A stretch of 64,000 nt of DNA, from NCBI RefSeq assembly GCF_003946085.1, contig NZ_RHOB01000006.1, positions 92,985-156,984 on the forward strand, written 5' to 3'. The translations under genes were made by a program, and so were the position numbers. Numbering within the stretch: position 1 is the stretch's first letter; every line of letters begins with the position of its first letter. This DNA comes from Levilactobacillus angrenensis. Lineage in GTDB: Bacteria; Bacillota; Bacilli; Lactobacillales; Lactobacillaceae. Of this stretch, positions 26,460 to 35,156 are shown piece after piece. The notes beneath the pieces were generated by a model that searched no databases, was not told where the DNA came from, and saw only the letters and a list, made by a program, of their open reading frames with translations.

Positions 26460-27104
26460 TTAGTACCAGCCGTTTGCTTGCCAGAAAGACTTGGCAGCAG
26501 ACCATGAGCCATAACGGGAAGCAACATATGAGTTCGCAACCTTTTCTTGGTTAGCGGCTGAGTAGTCACCGTTCAGGTAAGACTTGCTCAATTGGTACTT
26601 ACCGTAGTAGTTACCGTTCGTAGCGGTGTAAGAGCCACCAGATTCCTTGTTGGCAATCCAAGCCTTCGCTGAAGAGCTAGAGCCACTCGTGGACGTCGAT
26701 GCCGTAGAAGCGTTGCTAGTCGTCCCAGTTGAGGTGCTGGCCTGGTTGCTGTACGTGTTCGTGTTAGTATTGGCCGTGTTAGCCGTGTAGTTCGTGTTAT
26801 TAGTCGTTTGCGTCGTGGATTGGCTAGGCGTCGTCGTAGCGCTAGTCGTAGTCGTTGAGGCACTCGTGGCGTTAGGAATCTCTAAGGATTCGCCCACATA
26901 AATCAAGTTAACATTCTTTAAGTTGTTGGCTTGTTCGATAGCAGAAATGCTGGAGTTGTATTGGTTAGCGATTTTAGCAACCGTGTCTCCCGACTTCACC
27001 GTTACCCGGACGTCGGCGTTAGCGGAAGTAGTCCCGGCGAAGATGCCGGCACCTAAGATGGCTGCAGTTCCTAAAGTAGTGATGAAAGCTTTTTTGATAT
27101 TCAT
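26460..27104 (-). CDS. LysM-containing Apf-family cell-wall protein
   Basis: A 214-residue secreted protein: signal peptide (1-30, ending SANA), one LysM domain (about 32-77, VKSGDTVAKIANQYNSSISA..YVGESL) that binds peptidoglycan, a low-complexity Ser/Thr/Asn linker (about 80-145), and the C-terminal Apf module AWIANKESGGSYTATNG through SFWQANGWY. AAAGGAGGACATTCATTTAT precedes the ATG. It is paralogous to the gene upstream; a repeat copy lies between them. Likely roles are wall turnover or surface adhesion. Confidence 0.85.
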   Translation of the reverse strand: MNIKKAFITTLGTAAILGAGIFAGTTSANADVRVTVKSGDTVAKIANQYNSSISAIEQANNLKNVNLIYVGESLEIPNATSASTTTTSATTTPSQSTTQTTNNTNYTANTANTNTNTYSNQASTSTGTTSNASTASTSTSGSSSSAKAWIANKESGGSYTATNGNYYGKYQLSKSYLNGDYSAANQEKVANSYVASRYGSWSAAKSFWQANGWY

Positions 27105-27379
27105 ATAAATGAATGTCCTCCTTTTGATTAGTGAATCTGTCTATCAATTACTTAACGAGACCTATCATAACCCGCGGAGGTTACACCGCGATTGTTCCTG
27201 AGTTACACCCACGTTAAGAAATACTAGCTTAAATGACAAAGCGTAATGTGGTTAATCCGGTTGCAACATTAACCGGGTTTTCGGTTCTTACGTTGCACGG
27301 GTGTGACGGCAACCACGGTACTGCAACGTTGCTCGCAAATAGAATCTGGCTGACAACGTTTTGTGGCGCGGATTATAAT

Positions 27380-27660
27380 CTAAAGGTTGAAAGCCGAAAG
27401 TCAGCTAGAAGCATTAGCCTCACACGACTTCTCGCGTTAAGCCTAGTCGTTTACAACTTTATAGTTCGATCTGGCCGCCTACCGTCCGCCAACTATGGGT
27501 TGGGACGCGGTGGGCGGACCTGAAGACCGCTCCTCAGGCTGGAGGTGTTCCCCGTAGCAGGCGGAACCCTGGCCGACGTAGGTCTTGGTTTCACTAGTTT
27601 TAGTGGACAGAACACTGTCGTTCCGGGAACTACCGCTTTGATGTTACTTTCAATCTTTAG
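27380..27660 (+). repeat. Dispersed intergenic repeat, copy 3 with clear terminal inverted repeats
   Basis: It begins CTAAAGGTTGAAAG and ends CTTTCAATCTTTAG (13 of 14 matching as inverted ends). Inside are CCGTCCGCC..GGGCGGAC and the core CCTGGCCGACGTAGG. It separates the two LysM-Apf paralogues. No clear target duplication is seen. Confidence 0.8.
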
Positions 27661-27668
27661 TTGGCCAA

Positions 27669-27703
27669 CAAAAAACGCCCGCGGACCTGCATCCGGGGGC
27701 GTT
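27669..27703 (-). terminator. Terminator of the second LysM-Apf gene
   Basis: AACGCCCCCGGA pairs with TCCGCGGGCGTT, followed by T6; it abuts the end of repeat copy 3. Confidence 0.75.
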
Positions 27704-27751
27704 ACTTGATTTTAAACGTAAATTAGTTGGCTTATCTAAAAGTTGGTAGGT

Positions 27752-28375
27752 TTAGTACCAGCCGTTTGCTTGCCAGAAAGATTGGGCAGCAGACCATGAG
27801 CCGTAACGGGAAGCGACGTATGAGTTCGCAACCTTTTCTTGGTTAGCAGCTGAGTAGTCACCGTTCAAGTAAGAAGAGCTCAGTTGGTACTTACCAATGT
27901 ATTGGCCGTTAGTAGCTGAGTATGAACCGCCAGATTCCTTGTTAGCGATCCAAGCTTTGGCACTAGCTTCGGAACCAGACACACCAGTTGAAGCAGAGTT
28001 GCTGCTTGATTGGGTGTTGTTGGTCGTCGTTGCTTGGTTAGTGGTTGCTTGACTAGTCGTGGATTGGCTAGCTTGGTTGTTCGTAGACGTGTAGTTTTGG
28101 CTAGCAACGCTAGAACTGTTAGTCGTCGCCGTCTTCGTGCTGGTTGGCACGTTCAAGGTTTGACCCACGTAGATCAAGTTGCTGTTGCTCAAACTGTTGG
28201 CACTTTCGATGGCACTAACGGATGAACCGTATTGGTTAGCTAATGACCAAACAGAATCCCCCTGCTTGACCGTAACATTAGTGTCGGCGTTGGCCGTGAC
28301 GTTGGTGGCGAACAGGCCGGCACCGACAACGGCAACCGTACCCAAAGTATTAACTAAAGCTTTTTTGATATTCAT
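27752..28375 (-). CDS. LysM-containing Apf-family cell-wall protein, second copy
   Basis: A 207-residue paralogue of the preceding gene with the same order: signal peptide (1-30), LysM (about 32-77, VKQGDSVWSLANQYGSSVSA..YVGQTL), Gln/Ser/Thr-rich linker, and the Apf module AWIANKESGGSYSATNGQY. The leader around the RBS (AGGAGGACATTCATTTAT) is nearly identical in the two genes. The last 50 residues are almost identical while the linkers differ, so the ends are conserved or converted. Confidence 0.85.
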   Translation of the reverse strand: MNIKKALVNTLGTVAVVGAGLFATNVTANADTNVTVKQGDSVWSLANQYGSSVSAIESANSLSNSNLIYVGQTLNVPTSTKTATTNSSSVASQNYTSTNNQASQSTTSQATTNQATTTNNTQSSSNSASTGVSGSEASAKAWIANKESGGSYSATNGQYIGKYQLSSSYLNGDYSAANQEKVANSYVASRYGSWSAAQSFWQANGWY

Positions 28376-28880
28376 GATAAATGAATGTCCTCCTTTGTTT
28401 GCTTAACGGGTATTAGAATAACTGATGGTTGTGTCAGTTAGGTTGGGGTTACGTTACGCCCGCATTAAGAAAAATATTACAGTATGACAATCTGTAATAT
28501 TTGTAACGGGTTTGTTATATAAAACGCTTTTCTAGCCCAATTTTTACCCATTTTGGCGCAAACGACCGGGATTTTTCGGTGCTTTTTGCACGAAAAATCC
28601 CGAAAAACTTGTCATTTTTCATGAAAATTTGATGAAAATCAGCCGAATTTGCGCGGATTTTATGGTTGCAATCGTTAATAGTTAAGTAAAATCGGCCGAA
28701 ATTTCTGTCGATTTTGCCTAAAACCACCAATGATTAGCTTGCCCAATGCTCAGCCCCCATCATCATTTACGCTTAATTACCGCTATAATATAGTAGAAAC
28801 CGGCATTTTTCAGGGGACCAATCCCCACTGAACCCACGCCAGTAGCCGGATTGACCCATTAACTCACCCGAAATCACCAC
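28376..28880. other. Gene-free region with unusual repeated palindromic sequence
   Basis: CGGGATTTTTCG..GTGC and GCAC..GAAAAATCCCG (28567-28602) form a 15-bp stem with one bulge and no T run. AAAATCaGCCGAA..GCGGATTTTAT (28634-28663) and AAAATCGGCCGAA..GTCGATTTTGC (28687-28716) are related units. A minus-strand frame of 71 codons covers this but has no convincing RBS or domain. Near 28784 TATAAT precedes another hairpin. Confidence 0.4.
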
Positions 28881-28932
28881 AAGAAAAACTAGGCCAGCCT
28901 CCCCGGGTAAAGGGAAACTGACCTAGTTTTAA
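28797..28932 (+). ncRNA. Weak candidate small RNA ending at the adhE terminator
   Basis: TATAAT (28784-28789) is followed by a stem CCGGC/GCCGG (28800-28849) enclosing CAGGGG/CCCC-CTG, and then the bidirectional adhE terminator. The -35 region (CATCAT) is poor, so this is only a possibility. Confidence 0.25.
28884..28930 (-). terminator. Terminator of adhE
   Basis: AAAACTAGGTCAG pairs with CTGGCCTAGTTTTT; T runs on both sides make it bidirectional. Confidence 0.75.
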
Positions 28933-28965
28933 CGAGAGTTGGGCTATGAATACTAGCGAGATGCG

Positions 28966-31584
28966 TTATTTTTCAACGTTCTTCCCGTCGTATTCGTCAA
29001 TCATAATTTGTTTCAGTTCAGAAACAAGTGGTTCACGTGGGTTAGCGGTCGTGCATTGATCTTCGAAGGCCAATTCGGCTAATTTGTCGACGGCCTTGTC
29101 GAAGTGCGCCTTGTCGACCCCGTTGGCCTTCAGGCTCAGCGTAACGCCGACTGAGTGAGCCAAGTCGATGATCTTGTTGACCAAGGCTTCCTTCAATTCT
29201 TCCTTCGTCGTGCCTGGTAAGCCCAGGTAACGGGCAATTTGGGCGTAGTCTTCGTCGGCCCGGAAGTATTCGTACTTCGGCCACATGGTCAACTTGGAAG
29301 GTTCCTTGAAGTTGTAGCGAATGACGTGTGGCAAGGTGATGGCGATGGCCAAACCATGAGGTAAGCCAAATTCCCCACCCAGTTTGTGGGCAATCGAGTG
29401 GTCGACCCCGAGGAAGGCGTTGGCGAAGGCCATGCCGGCTAAGGTCGAAGCGTTATGCATTTCTTCGCGCGCCGTGATATCGCCGTTGTAGGAATTGGTC
29501 AGGTTGTCCATGACCAACTTGATGGCTTGCAGCGACCATGGCCGCGTGTAGTCGGAAGCCATGTTGGATACGTAGGATTCGATGGCGTGGGTCAAGACGT
29601 CCAGTCCAGAGTAAGCCACCGTCTTCTTTGGCACCGTTTCGATAAATTGTGAATCCACGATAGCCACGTCTGGTGTCAATGCATAGTCAGCCAGTGGGTA
29701 CTTCACGTGGGTCTTGGAATCCGTGATCACGGAGAATGGTGTCACTTCAGAACCAGTCCCAGAGGTCGTTGGAATGGCCACGAATTGGGCCTTGTGTGGC
29801 TTGTTGAACTTGTAAGCCCGCTTCCGAATATCCAGGAATTTTTGCTTAGCACCAAAGAAGCTGGCTTCTGGGTCTTCGTAGAATAACCACATGTTCTTGG
29901 CAGCATCCATTGCGGAGCCCCCACCTAAAGCCACGATCGTATCTGGCTTGAACATCCGCATTTGCGTGACCCCACGGTTGACCGTATCAGTCGTTGGATC
30001 AGGTTCAACGTCGGAGAACAGGGAGTATTCGATGCCGTTTGGTTGGCGTTTCAATTCATTCAAAACCGTGTCGACGTAACCTAACTCAACCATGGCTGGG
30101 TCGGTCACTAAGAAGACGCGCTTGATGCCAGGCATGTCGTCCAGGTAACGGACAGAAGTCTTTTCAAAGTAAACTCGAGGTAATTTAATCCATTGCATAT
30201 TATTTCGCCGCTTTGCAATCGTTTTGATGTTCAACAGGTCAAATGAGGAAACGTTGTGGGATACAGAGTTCTTACCCCATGAACCAGTCCCCAAGGTCAG
30301 TGATGGCACCATTTCGTTGTAGAGGTTCCCAATCCCACCAATGGCGGATGGCGTGTTGACCAAGACCCGGCTGGCCTTCATCTTGATGCCAAATTCCGTG
30401 GCCAAGTCATCGTTCATGGTGTGGATAGCCGCCGTGTGGCCCAGCCCGCCGAAGTGGAGCAGTTGGTCACAGAGGTCAAAGGCGTTGTCCTTGCTGGTAG
30501 CCTTGTACACAGAAATCATTGGGCAAAGTTTTTCTTGAGACAGTGGGAACTTAGGCCCCACCCCAGTGATTTCAGCAGCTAAGACCTTGGTCCCAGCAGG
30601 AATCTTGATGCCGGCAATGTCAGCGATCTTTTGCGCAGACATCCCGGGAACGGGTCCCTTAACGCCGCCTTCTGGCTTGAACATTGCTTCGGCTAAGGCC
30701 TTTTCGTCACTCTTCTTAATGAAGAAAACGCCCCGGTCTTGCATTTCTTTTTTAACTTCTGCATAGATTTCTTGATCGATGATGGCACTGTTTTCAGAAG
30801 CACAGACCATCCCGTTGTCAAACGTCTTGGACAACACAATGTCATATACGGCGCGCTTGATGTTGGCCGTCTTTTCAATGTAGGCAGGCCCGTTACCAGG
30901 ACCGACCCCTAAGGCTGGCTTCCCAGTGGAGTACGCGGCTTTGACCATGCCGGGACCCCCAGTTGCCAAGACACTGGCAACCATGGGGTGGTTCATTAAG
31001 GCCGTCGTCGCTTCAATACTTGGGGTCTCGATCCAAGAGATGACCCCTTCAGGAGCACCAGCAGCAATGGCAGCGTCGCGAACGACTTTGGCCGCCATCA
31101 CGGAAGACTTCTGAGCTTGGGGGTGGAAGGCGAAAATGATTGGGTTCCGCGTTTTCACAGCGATCAATGACTTGAACAGCGTCGTGGACGTTGGGTTCGT
31201 GACTGGCGTAACCCCAGCTAAGATACCCAGTGGTTCAGCCACCGTGATCAGTTGCCGTTCGTGGTCGTCTTTAATGATGCCCACCGTCTTGTCCTTCTTG
31301 ATTGAGTGCCAAATTTCTTCGGTGGCGTACATGTTCTTGATGGCTTTGTCTTCCATCACACCCCGACCGGTTTCGTCAAAGGCCGCCTTGGCTAATTCCA
31401 TATGGTGGTCCAGCCCGGCGATGGCCATTTGATGCACGATGTGGTCGACCTTGGCTTGGTCGAAATCGTCCATGGCGCACAGGGCGTCGTGGGCCTTAGC
31501 AGTTAAGCGGTCGATCATTTGATCAACAGTTTCATGGTTTTCTTGTTTTTTATTAGTAGTTTTCTCTTTCACGTCTTTTAACAT
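28966..31584 (-). CDS. adhE: Bifunctional acetaldehyde-CoA/alcohol dehydrogenase
   Basis: An 872-residue fusion reducing acetyl-CoA to acetaldehyde and then ethanol, regenerating NAD+. The N-terminal aldehyde dehydrogenase half (about 20-440) has the catalytic Cys in NGMVCASENSAI. The C-terminal iron alcohol dehydrogenase half has GGGSAMDAAKNMW (NAD site) and metal-ligand His residues in GVDHSIAHKLGGEFGLPHG. AdhE usually forms spirosomes. GGAGGCATAACC precedes the ATG. A cre and a Rex-like site lie upstream, consistent with control by sugar and redox state. Confidence 0.96.
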   Translation of the reverse strand: MLKDVKEKTTNKKQENHETVDQMIDRLTAKAHDALCAMDDFDQAKVDHIVHQMAIAGLDHHMELAKAAFDETGRGVMEDKAIKNMYATEEIWHSIKKDKTVGIIKDDHERQLITVAEPLGILAGVTPVTNPTSTTLFKSLIAVKTRNPIIFAFHPQAQKSSVMAAKVVRDAAIAAGAPEGVISWIETPSIEATTALMNHPMVASVLATGGPGMVKAAYSTGKPALGVGPGNGPAYIEKTANIKRAVYDIVLSKTFDNGMVCASENSAIIDQEIYAEVKKEMQDRGVFFIKKSDEKALAEAMFKPEGGVKGPVPGMSAQKIADIAGIKIPAGTKVLAAEITGVGPKFPLSQEKLCPMISVYKATSKDNAFDLCDQLLHFGGLGHTAAIHTMNDDLATEFGIKMKASRVLVNTPSAIGGIGNLYNEMVPSLTLGTGSWGKNSVSHNVSSFDLLNIKTIAKRRNNMQWIKLPRVYFEKTSVRYLDDMPGIKRVFLVTDPAMVELGYVDTVLNELKRQPNGIEYSLFSDVEPDPTTDTVNRGVTQMRMFKPDTIVALGGGSAMDAAKNMWLFYEDPEASFFGAKQKFLDIRKRAYKFNKPHKAQFVAIPTTSGTGSEVTPFSVITDSKTHVKYPLADYALTPDVAIVDSQFIETVPKKTVAYSGLDVLTHAIESYVSNMASDYTRPWSLQAIKLVMDNLTNSYNGDITAREEMHNASTLAGMAFANAFLGVDHSIAHKLGGEFGLPHGLAIAITLPHVIRYNFKEPSKLTMWPKYEYFRADEDYAQIARYLGLPGTTKEELKEALVNKIIDLAHSVGVTLSLKANGVDKAHFDKAVDKLAELAFEDQCTTANPREPLVSELKQIMIDEYDGKNVEK

Positions 31585-31635
31585 GGTTATGCCTCCATCT
31601 TTGAAAACATCTTTGTTAACTTCTTCACGAGATAT

Positions 31636-31663
31636 ATCATATCATGATTTCAGAATTACGCAA
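31636..31663 (-). promoter_or_regulatory. Probable adhE promoter
   Basis: TTGCGT (31663-31658), 16-base spacer, TATGAT (31641-31636). Confidence 0.5.
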
Positions 31664-31742
31664 GACCTTTTTGTTAAAATAATCACAATTAATTTAACTA
31701 GCTTACTATCGCTTATGTAGCAGGACTTACGGGTGATTGATA

Positions 31743-31756
31743 TGTAAGCGCATACA
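31743..31756. promoter_or_regulatory. cre site upstream of adhE
   Basis: TGTAAGCGCATACA matches the CcpA consensus, about 80 bp upstream of the proposed -35 box. Confidence 0.6.
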
Positions 31757-31789
31757 CATTATTCAAAACAAATCAGCCATTTTATTTTC

Positions 31790-31805
31790 TGTGAATAATA
31801 TCACT
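31790..31805. promoter_or_regulatory. Rex-like operator upstream of adhE
   Basis: TGTGA-ATAATA-TCACT fits the Rex pattern TGTGA-N6-TCACA with one mismatch; adhE is a classical Rex target. The distance from the proposed promoter (about 130 bp) lowers confidence. Confidence 0.35.
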
Positions 31806-31990
31806 ACCTGACTATTTCGTTTTCATAACTATCGACCGTCTTTTTCATAAAACGCCCGTTATCTTGCCGGTCGCGCCGGTTATTTTCTCAGGTAACCGTC
31901 GTACCATTGTGCTAAAGTAGTAGGTAAACACATACCCGAAAGTTCCGACAATCTCTGGGGCTTTTCGTGCATCGAGAGGAGTTGAGAACT

Positions 31991-33784
31991 GTGCAAGCTT
32001 GGCGGTTCTGGCGGGAAGCAACCCACCACTTTTTCCAGCACTGGGGGAGTTACGTCACGCTGGTCTTCGTGACCAACCTGGCTATCAGTTATTTGGCGGT
32101 GCCAGCCTTAACCTGGCTGACATCCGCGCTGATGGCGTGGCAACACGTTCCCTACGTGTCTTATACCAATATTGGCGCCATCGCGTTAAACCATCCCCTG
32201 GCCATCGTTGGCCTGCTTTTGATTTTACTGGCGGTCGTTACCCTGATCTACTGGCAATTCGCTTACCTACTACTGGGGATCATCAATATCCGCAACGGCC
32301 GACCGGAATCTACCCGCGCCTTGCTGGGGGACACGGTCCGCAGCATTGCCGGCGCCTCACCCAGTACCTTTTTCTTCTTTATTGGCTACTTCATCGTCAT
32401 CATTCCATTTGGTAGTGAGCTGTTCACCACGCCCCTACTCAATAAGGCCAAGATTCCCGCGTTTATCGTGAGTTACCTCCTGGCTAACCCACTGTGGGCC
32501 GGGTTACTAGGCATCGTCTACGTGGTGGCGGCCTACATCGGTATCCGCTTGATTGCGGTCCTCCCGCTGATGATGCTTGACCATTACCACAGTCGCGAGG
32601 CCATCCGCTTGAGCTGGCAACGGACGCGCCACAATTTCTGGAATTACTTTAGTAAAATTGTTTTGACGTTGGTCTTGATCAGTGCCGTGGTTTTTGTCAT
32701 TTACGCCATCCTGTACATCGGTCAGGTGCTGTTCGACAAGACCGGCGTGGCACTGGTAGCGGCGACCGCCAACCTCTTCTTGATGGAAGTGATCACGGAA
32801 TTTCTGGTGTGCTACGCCACAGTGCTGTTCATGATGATCATCTTGAGCAGTCACGACACTCACCAGCAGACGCCCCTGTCGCTCTTTAGTTTCCGCGAAC
32901 CCGCCAAGACCAAGCTGCGAACCCGCCTGCTAATCATCAGTGGTCTGGCCGTCATCAGCGCGACCCTGGTCGGCTTCAACCTCATTTACTTAAACGGCCT
33001 GGCCATGACCAAGCCGCTGACGATTGCTCACCGCGGGGTCGACGATGGCAATGGCGTGCAAAACACCATCCCCGCCATGGTCAAGACTAGCCGGGAAAAG
33101 CCGGACTTCGTGGAAATGGACGTCCGCATGACCAAGGACCACCAATTTGTCGTGATGCATGATGGCAACCTAAAGGCACTAGCCGGGCTGAAACGGTCCG
33201 TGGCCAAGATGACGCTCAAGCAATTGACTAAGGTAACCGTCACGGAAAATGGCTATCAGGCCAAGATTCCCAGCTTCAACCACTACCTGAACACGGCCAT
33301 TCGCCACCACCAAAAATTACTGATTGAAATCAAGACAGGCAGCGCCGATACGCCCGATCTCACCCAACGCTTCTATCGGCAATTTGGTAAGCGCATCCTC
33401 GCTAACCACGAGCAGATTCACACCCTCAGCTATAAAATTATGAATCAGCTGAAGACGGAACATCCCGACCTGTTCGTCAGCTACATCATGCCGTACAACC
33501 TGACGTTCCCGCACACCCGCGCTAACGCCTACACCATGGAATCGACGACACTCAATGACACCTTCATCGACCAGGCCAATCGCCAGCATAAGAAAGTTTA
33601 TGCCTGGGACATTGATACGATTATCAACCTGGACCAGATGATGTTTTTGGGGGCCAACGGGGTCATTACCAACAACCTGTCTGTCATCCAACAAGAAATC
33701 AAGGACAACACGGATCATCCGAGCTACGCCAACCTGTTGTTGACGCTGATGAATGATTTATCACTGGAATCGCAGACGCAATAA
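31991..33784 (+). CDS. Membrane-anchored glycerophosphodiester phosphodiesterase
   Basis: A 597-residue protein. The N-terminal half (about 1-330) has about eight membrane spans of the GPDPase membrane-domain type. The C-terminal GDPD domain (about 340-590) starts TIAHRGVDDGNGVQNTIPAM, with catalytic His in HRG, metal ligands in EMDVRMTKDHQFVVMHD, and LLIEIK later. It cleaves glycerophosphodiesters to glycerol 3-phosphate and an alcohol, possibly from lipids or teichoic acid. GTG at 31991 is chosen because GAGAGGAG lies 10 bases before it; a GTG 24 bases upstream is possible. Confidence 0.85.
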   Translation: MQAWRFWREATHHFFQHWGSYVTLVFVTNLAISYLAVPALTWLTSALMAWQHVPYVSYTNIGAIALNHPLAIVGLLLILLAVVTLIYWQFAYLLLGIINIRNGRPESTRALLGDTVRSIAGASPSTFFFFIGYFIVIIPFGSELFTTPLLNKAKIPAFIVSYLLANPLWAGLLGIVYVVAAYIGIRLIAVLPLMMLDHYHSREAIRLSWQRTRHNFWNYFSKIVLTLVLISAVVFVIYAILYIGQVLFDKTGVALVAATANLFLMEVITEFLVCYATVLFMMIILSSHDTHQQTPLSLFSFREPAKTKLRTRLLIISGLAVISATLVGFNLIYLNGLAMTKPLTIAHRGVDDGNGVQNTIPAMVKTSREKPDFVEMDVRMTKDHQFVVMHDGNLKALAGLKRSVAKMTLKQLTKVTVTENGYQAKIPSFNHYLNTAIRHHQKLLIEIKTGSADTPDLTQRFYRQFGKRILANHEQIHTLSYKIMNQLKTEHPDLFVSYIMPYNLTFPHTRANAYTMESTTLNDTFIDQANRQHKKVYAWDIDTIINLDQMMFLGANGVITNNLSVIQQEIKDNTDHPSYANLLLTLMNDLSLESQTQ

Positions 33785-33796
33785 CTGTACACACGA

Positions 33797-33845
33797 AAAC
33801 GACCGCCGACACAGGGCTTAGCCTGGTCGGCAGTCGTTCTTTCTT
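33797..33845. terminator. Terminator after the phosphodiesterase gene
   Basis: ACGACCGCCGAC and its complement with one mismatch (GTCGGCAGTCGT) form a long stem followed by TTCTTTCTTT. Confidence 0.7.
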
Positions 33846-33862
33846 TCGGCCTTTAATTTCAC

Positions 33863-34246
33863 CTAATAAAGTTCAAACATATCTCTAATGCCACTTAGCG
33901 CTTGCTTGAGCGTTACCTGATTAACATGATCGACGACTTCGCCATTTCGTGCAATAAAATCATACCCCAACAGATTGCTCAATACCGCAAACCCATGAAT
34001 CTTATTTCCCTGAATTTTAAGCCCCACGGGAAAATGCGCAGGCAGCTTAGAGGTTATTGGAAAGCCAGCAATCATTCCAGTTCGCTCGTTATACAAACTG
34101 GAACTCATCACCAACATTGGTCGTCGAATATTCTTTTCATTATGGTCACCATACTCATGGCCAGTATGTGGCTCTGCATCAATCCAAATTAAATCGCCCT
34201 GATCAGGATATTTACCAGACATTTTCTTTACCCACTGCTTGGCCAT
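33863..34246 (-). CDS. mazF: MazF/PemK-type endoribonuclease toxin
   Basis: A 127-residue toxin of the PemK/MazF fold. PDQGDLIWIDAEPHTGHEYG, the RRPMLVMSS strand and AGFPITSK match the family (RPVLVLS, PIT motifs), which cuts mRNA at short sites. The ATG at 34246 lies inside the antitoxin gene, giving a 35-bp overlap typical of tightly coupled TA pairs. Confidence 0.83.
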   Translation of the reverse strand: MAKQWVKKMSGKYPDQGDLIWIDAEPHTGHEYGDHNEKNIRRPMLVMSSSLYNERTGMIAGFPITSKLPAHFPVGLKIQGNKIHGFAVLSNLLGYDFIARNGEVVDHVNQVTLKQALSGIRDMFELY

Positions 34247-34448
34247 TGTCACCAAGTCCTAATTCTGCAATACCTGCACGTAAGTTATACTCAGGAGACT
34301 TTTCGAAAATATTCCTATGCACCGGTACCAAGGAAATTACCCCGTTCGCTTCCTGTATAACATCAAATTCTGTTCCTTCCTTGGCGTCAATGCTAGCCGG
34401 AATTGTTACCATTAGTGAATTACCTTGTTTTCGTGCCTTTACAGTCAT
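34212..34448 (-). CDS. mazE: MazE/PemI-type antitoxin (AbrB-like)
   Basis: A 78-residue antitoxin: N-terminal swapped-hairpin AbrB/SpoVT DNA-binding fold (MTVKARKQGNSLMVTIPASI, with DAKEGTEFDVI next) and an acidic, flexible C-terminus (SPEYNLRAGIAELGLGDNGQ) that should wrap the toxin. GGAGGCG precedes the ATG. It is first in the operon, as usual, and probably autoregulates. Confidence 0.83.
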   Translation of the reverse strand: MTVKARKQGNSLMVTIPASIDAKEGTEFDVIQEANGVISLVPVHRNIFEKSPEYNLRAGIAELGLGDNGQAVGKENVW

Positions 34449-34502
34449 TATCTTCGCCTCCGATGTAATTACAAGTTCTCGCAATATTTTTGCTTATTCG
34501 TT

Positions 34503-34539
34503 AAAAATACCATCCCCAGCAACCCGGAGATGGTATTTT
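34503..34539 (-). terminator. Terminator of the DUF1836 gene
   Basis: AAAATACCATC and GATGGTATTTT flank a short loop. Confidence 0.75.
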
Positions 34540-34542
34540 CCT

Positions 34543-35067
34543 TTACTTCTTTTCAATTTTACGAATCGGCCGCTTGATCAGGTGCAGTAACTTTTCTGAC
34601 TGTAAGCGCGCTACCACGGCATCGACAGCGACCTGCATGAGCTTTTCATTCAAGTCCTTGGCCGCGGGTTGGACCTGGTCTTCACCCAAGTGGTGGAGCC
34701 GGTCTTCCAGGCGGTCAATGAAGTTATCATAGGCTTGCTTGGGATAATCGCCTGCCGTAATCTGATCGATCCCCGAGCGCACCGTATCCGTCTGGAACAT
34801 GGGCTTGAGGAGGCTGATCATTAAAATATCGGTCAGCTGCATGGTCTGATATTTTTTCTTCACCGGTGCCAAAATCACGTTATGCTTCACGTAATTGTTA
34901 ATCATCGCGGGCGTAATCATGTCAACGCCCAACGGCCCCAGCACATCGTTGATCAGTGCGGTCACCTGGTCCATATAGAGGTCAAACTTCGGTAAATCAT
35001 CCCAGCGTGGTAATTTAACGCCGTGCATCTGGTGTTCCCAACGGGTGTATTGATTAAAATCAGCCAT
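34543..35067 (-). CDS. DUF1836 protein, MerR-like fold
   Basis: A 174-residue cytoplasmic protein. LPRWDDLPKFDLYMDQVTAL, then MITPAMINNYVKHNVILAPVKKKYQTMQLTDILMI, resembles the MerR-type winged helix that defines DUF1836, found in Firmicutes. The C-terminal half is helical and charged, ending in a basic tail. It is probably a DNA-binding regulator of unknown target. GGTTAGGGAAAAGAC precedes the ATG. Confidence 0.72.
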   Translation of the reverse strand: MADFNQYTRWEHQMHGVKLPRWDDLPKFDLYMDQVTALINDVLGPLGVDMITPAMINNYVKHNVILAPVKKKYQTMQLTDILMISLLKPMFQTDTVRSGIDQITAGDYPKQAYDNFIDRLEDRLHHLGEDQVQPAAKDLNEKLMQVAVDAVVARLQSEKLLHLIKRPIRKIEKK

Positions 35068-35156
35068 GTCTTTTCCCTAACCTTCCGTTTCTAGCTTCAA
35101 TTATAACATATAATCTAGTCCCAGCGACTAGCTAAAGCCTAAATCTGACAATTCAC

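Noticed and set aside
28515..28730. 71-codon minus-strand ORF in the palindromic region
   Set aside because: Its length is explained by AT-rich repeated sequence; no RBS or domain.
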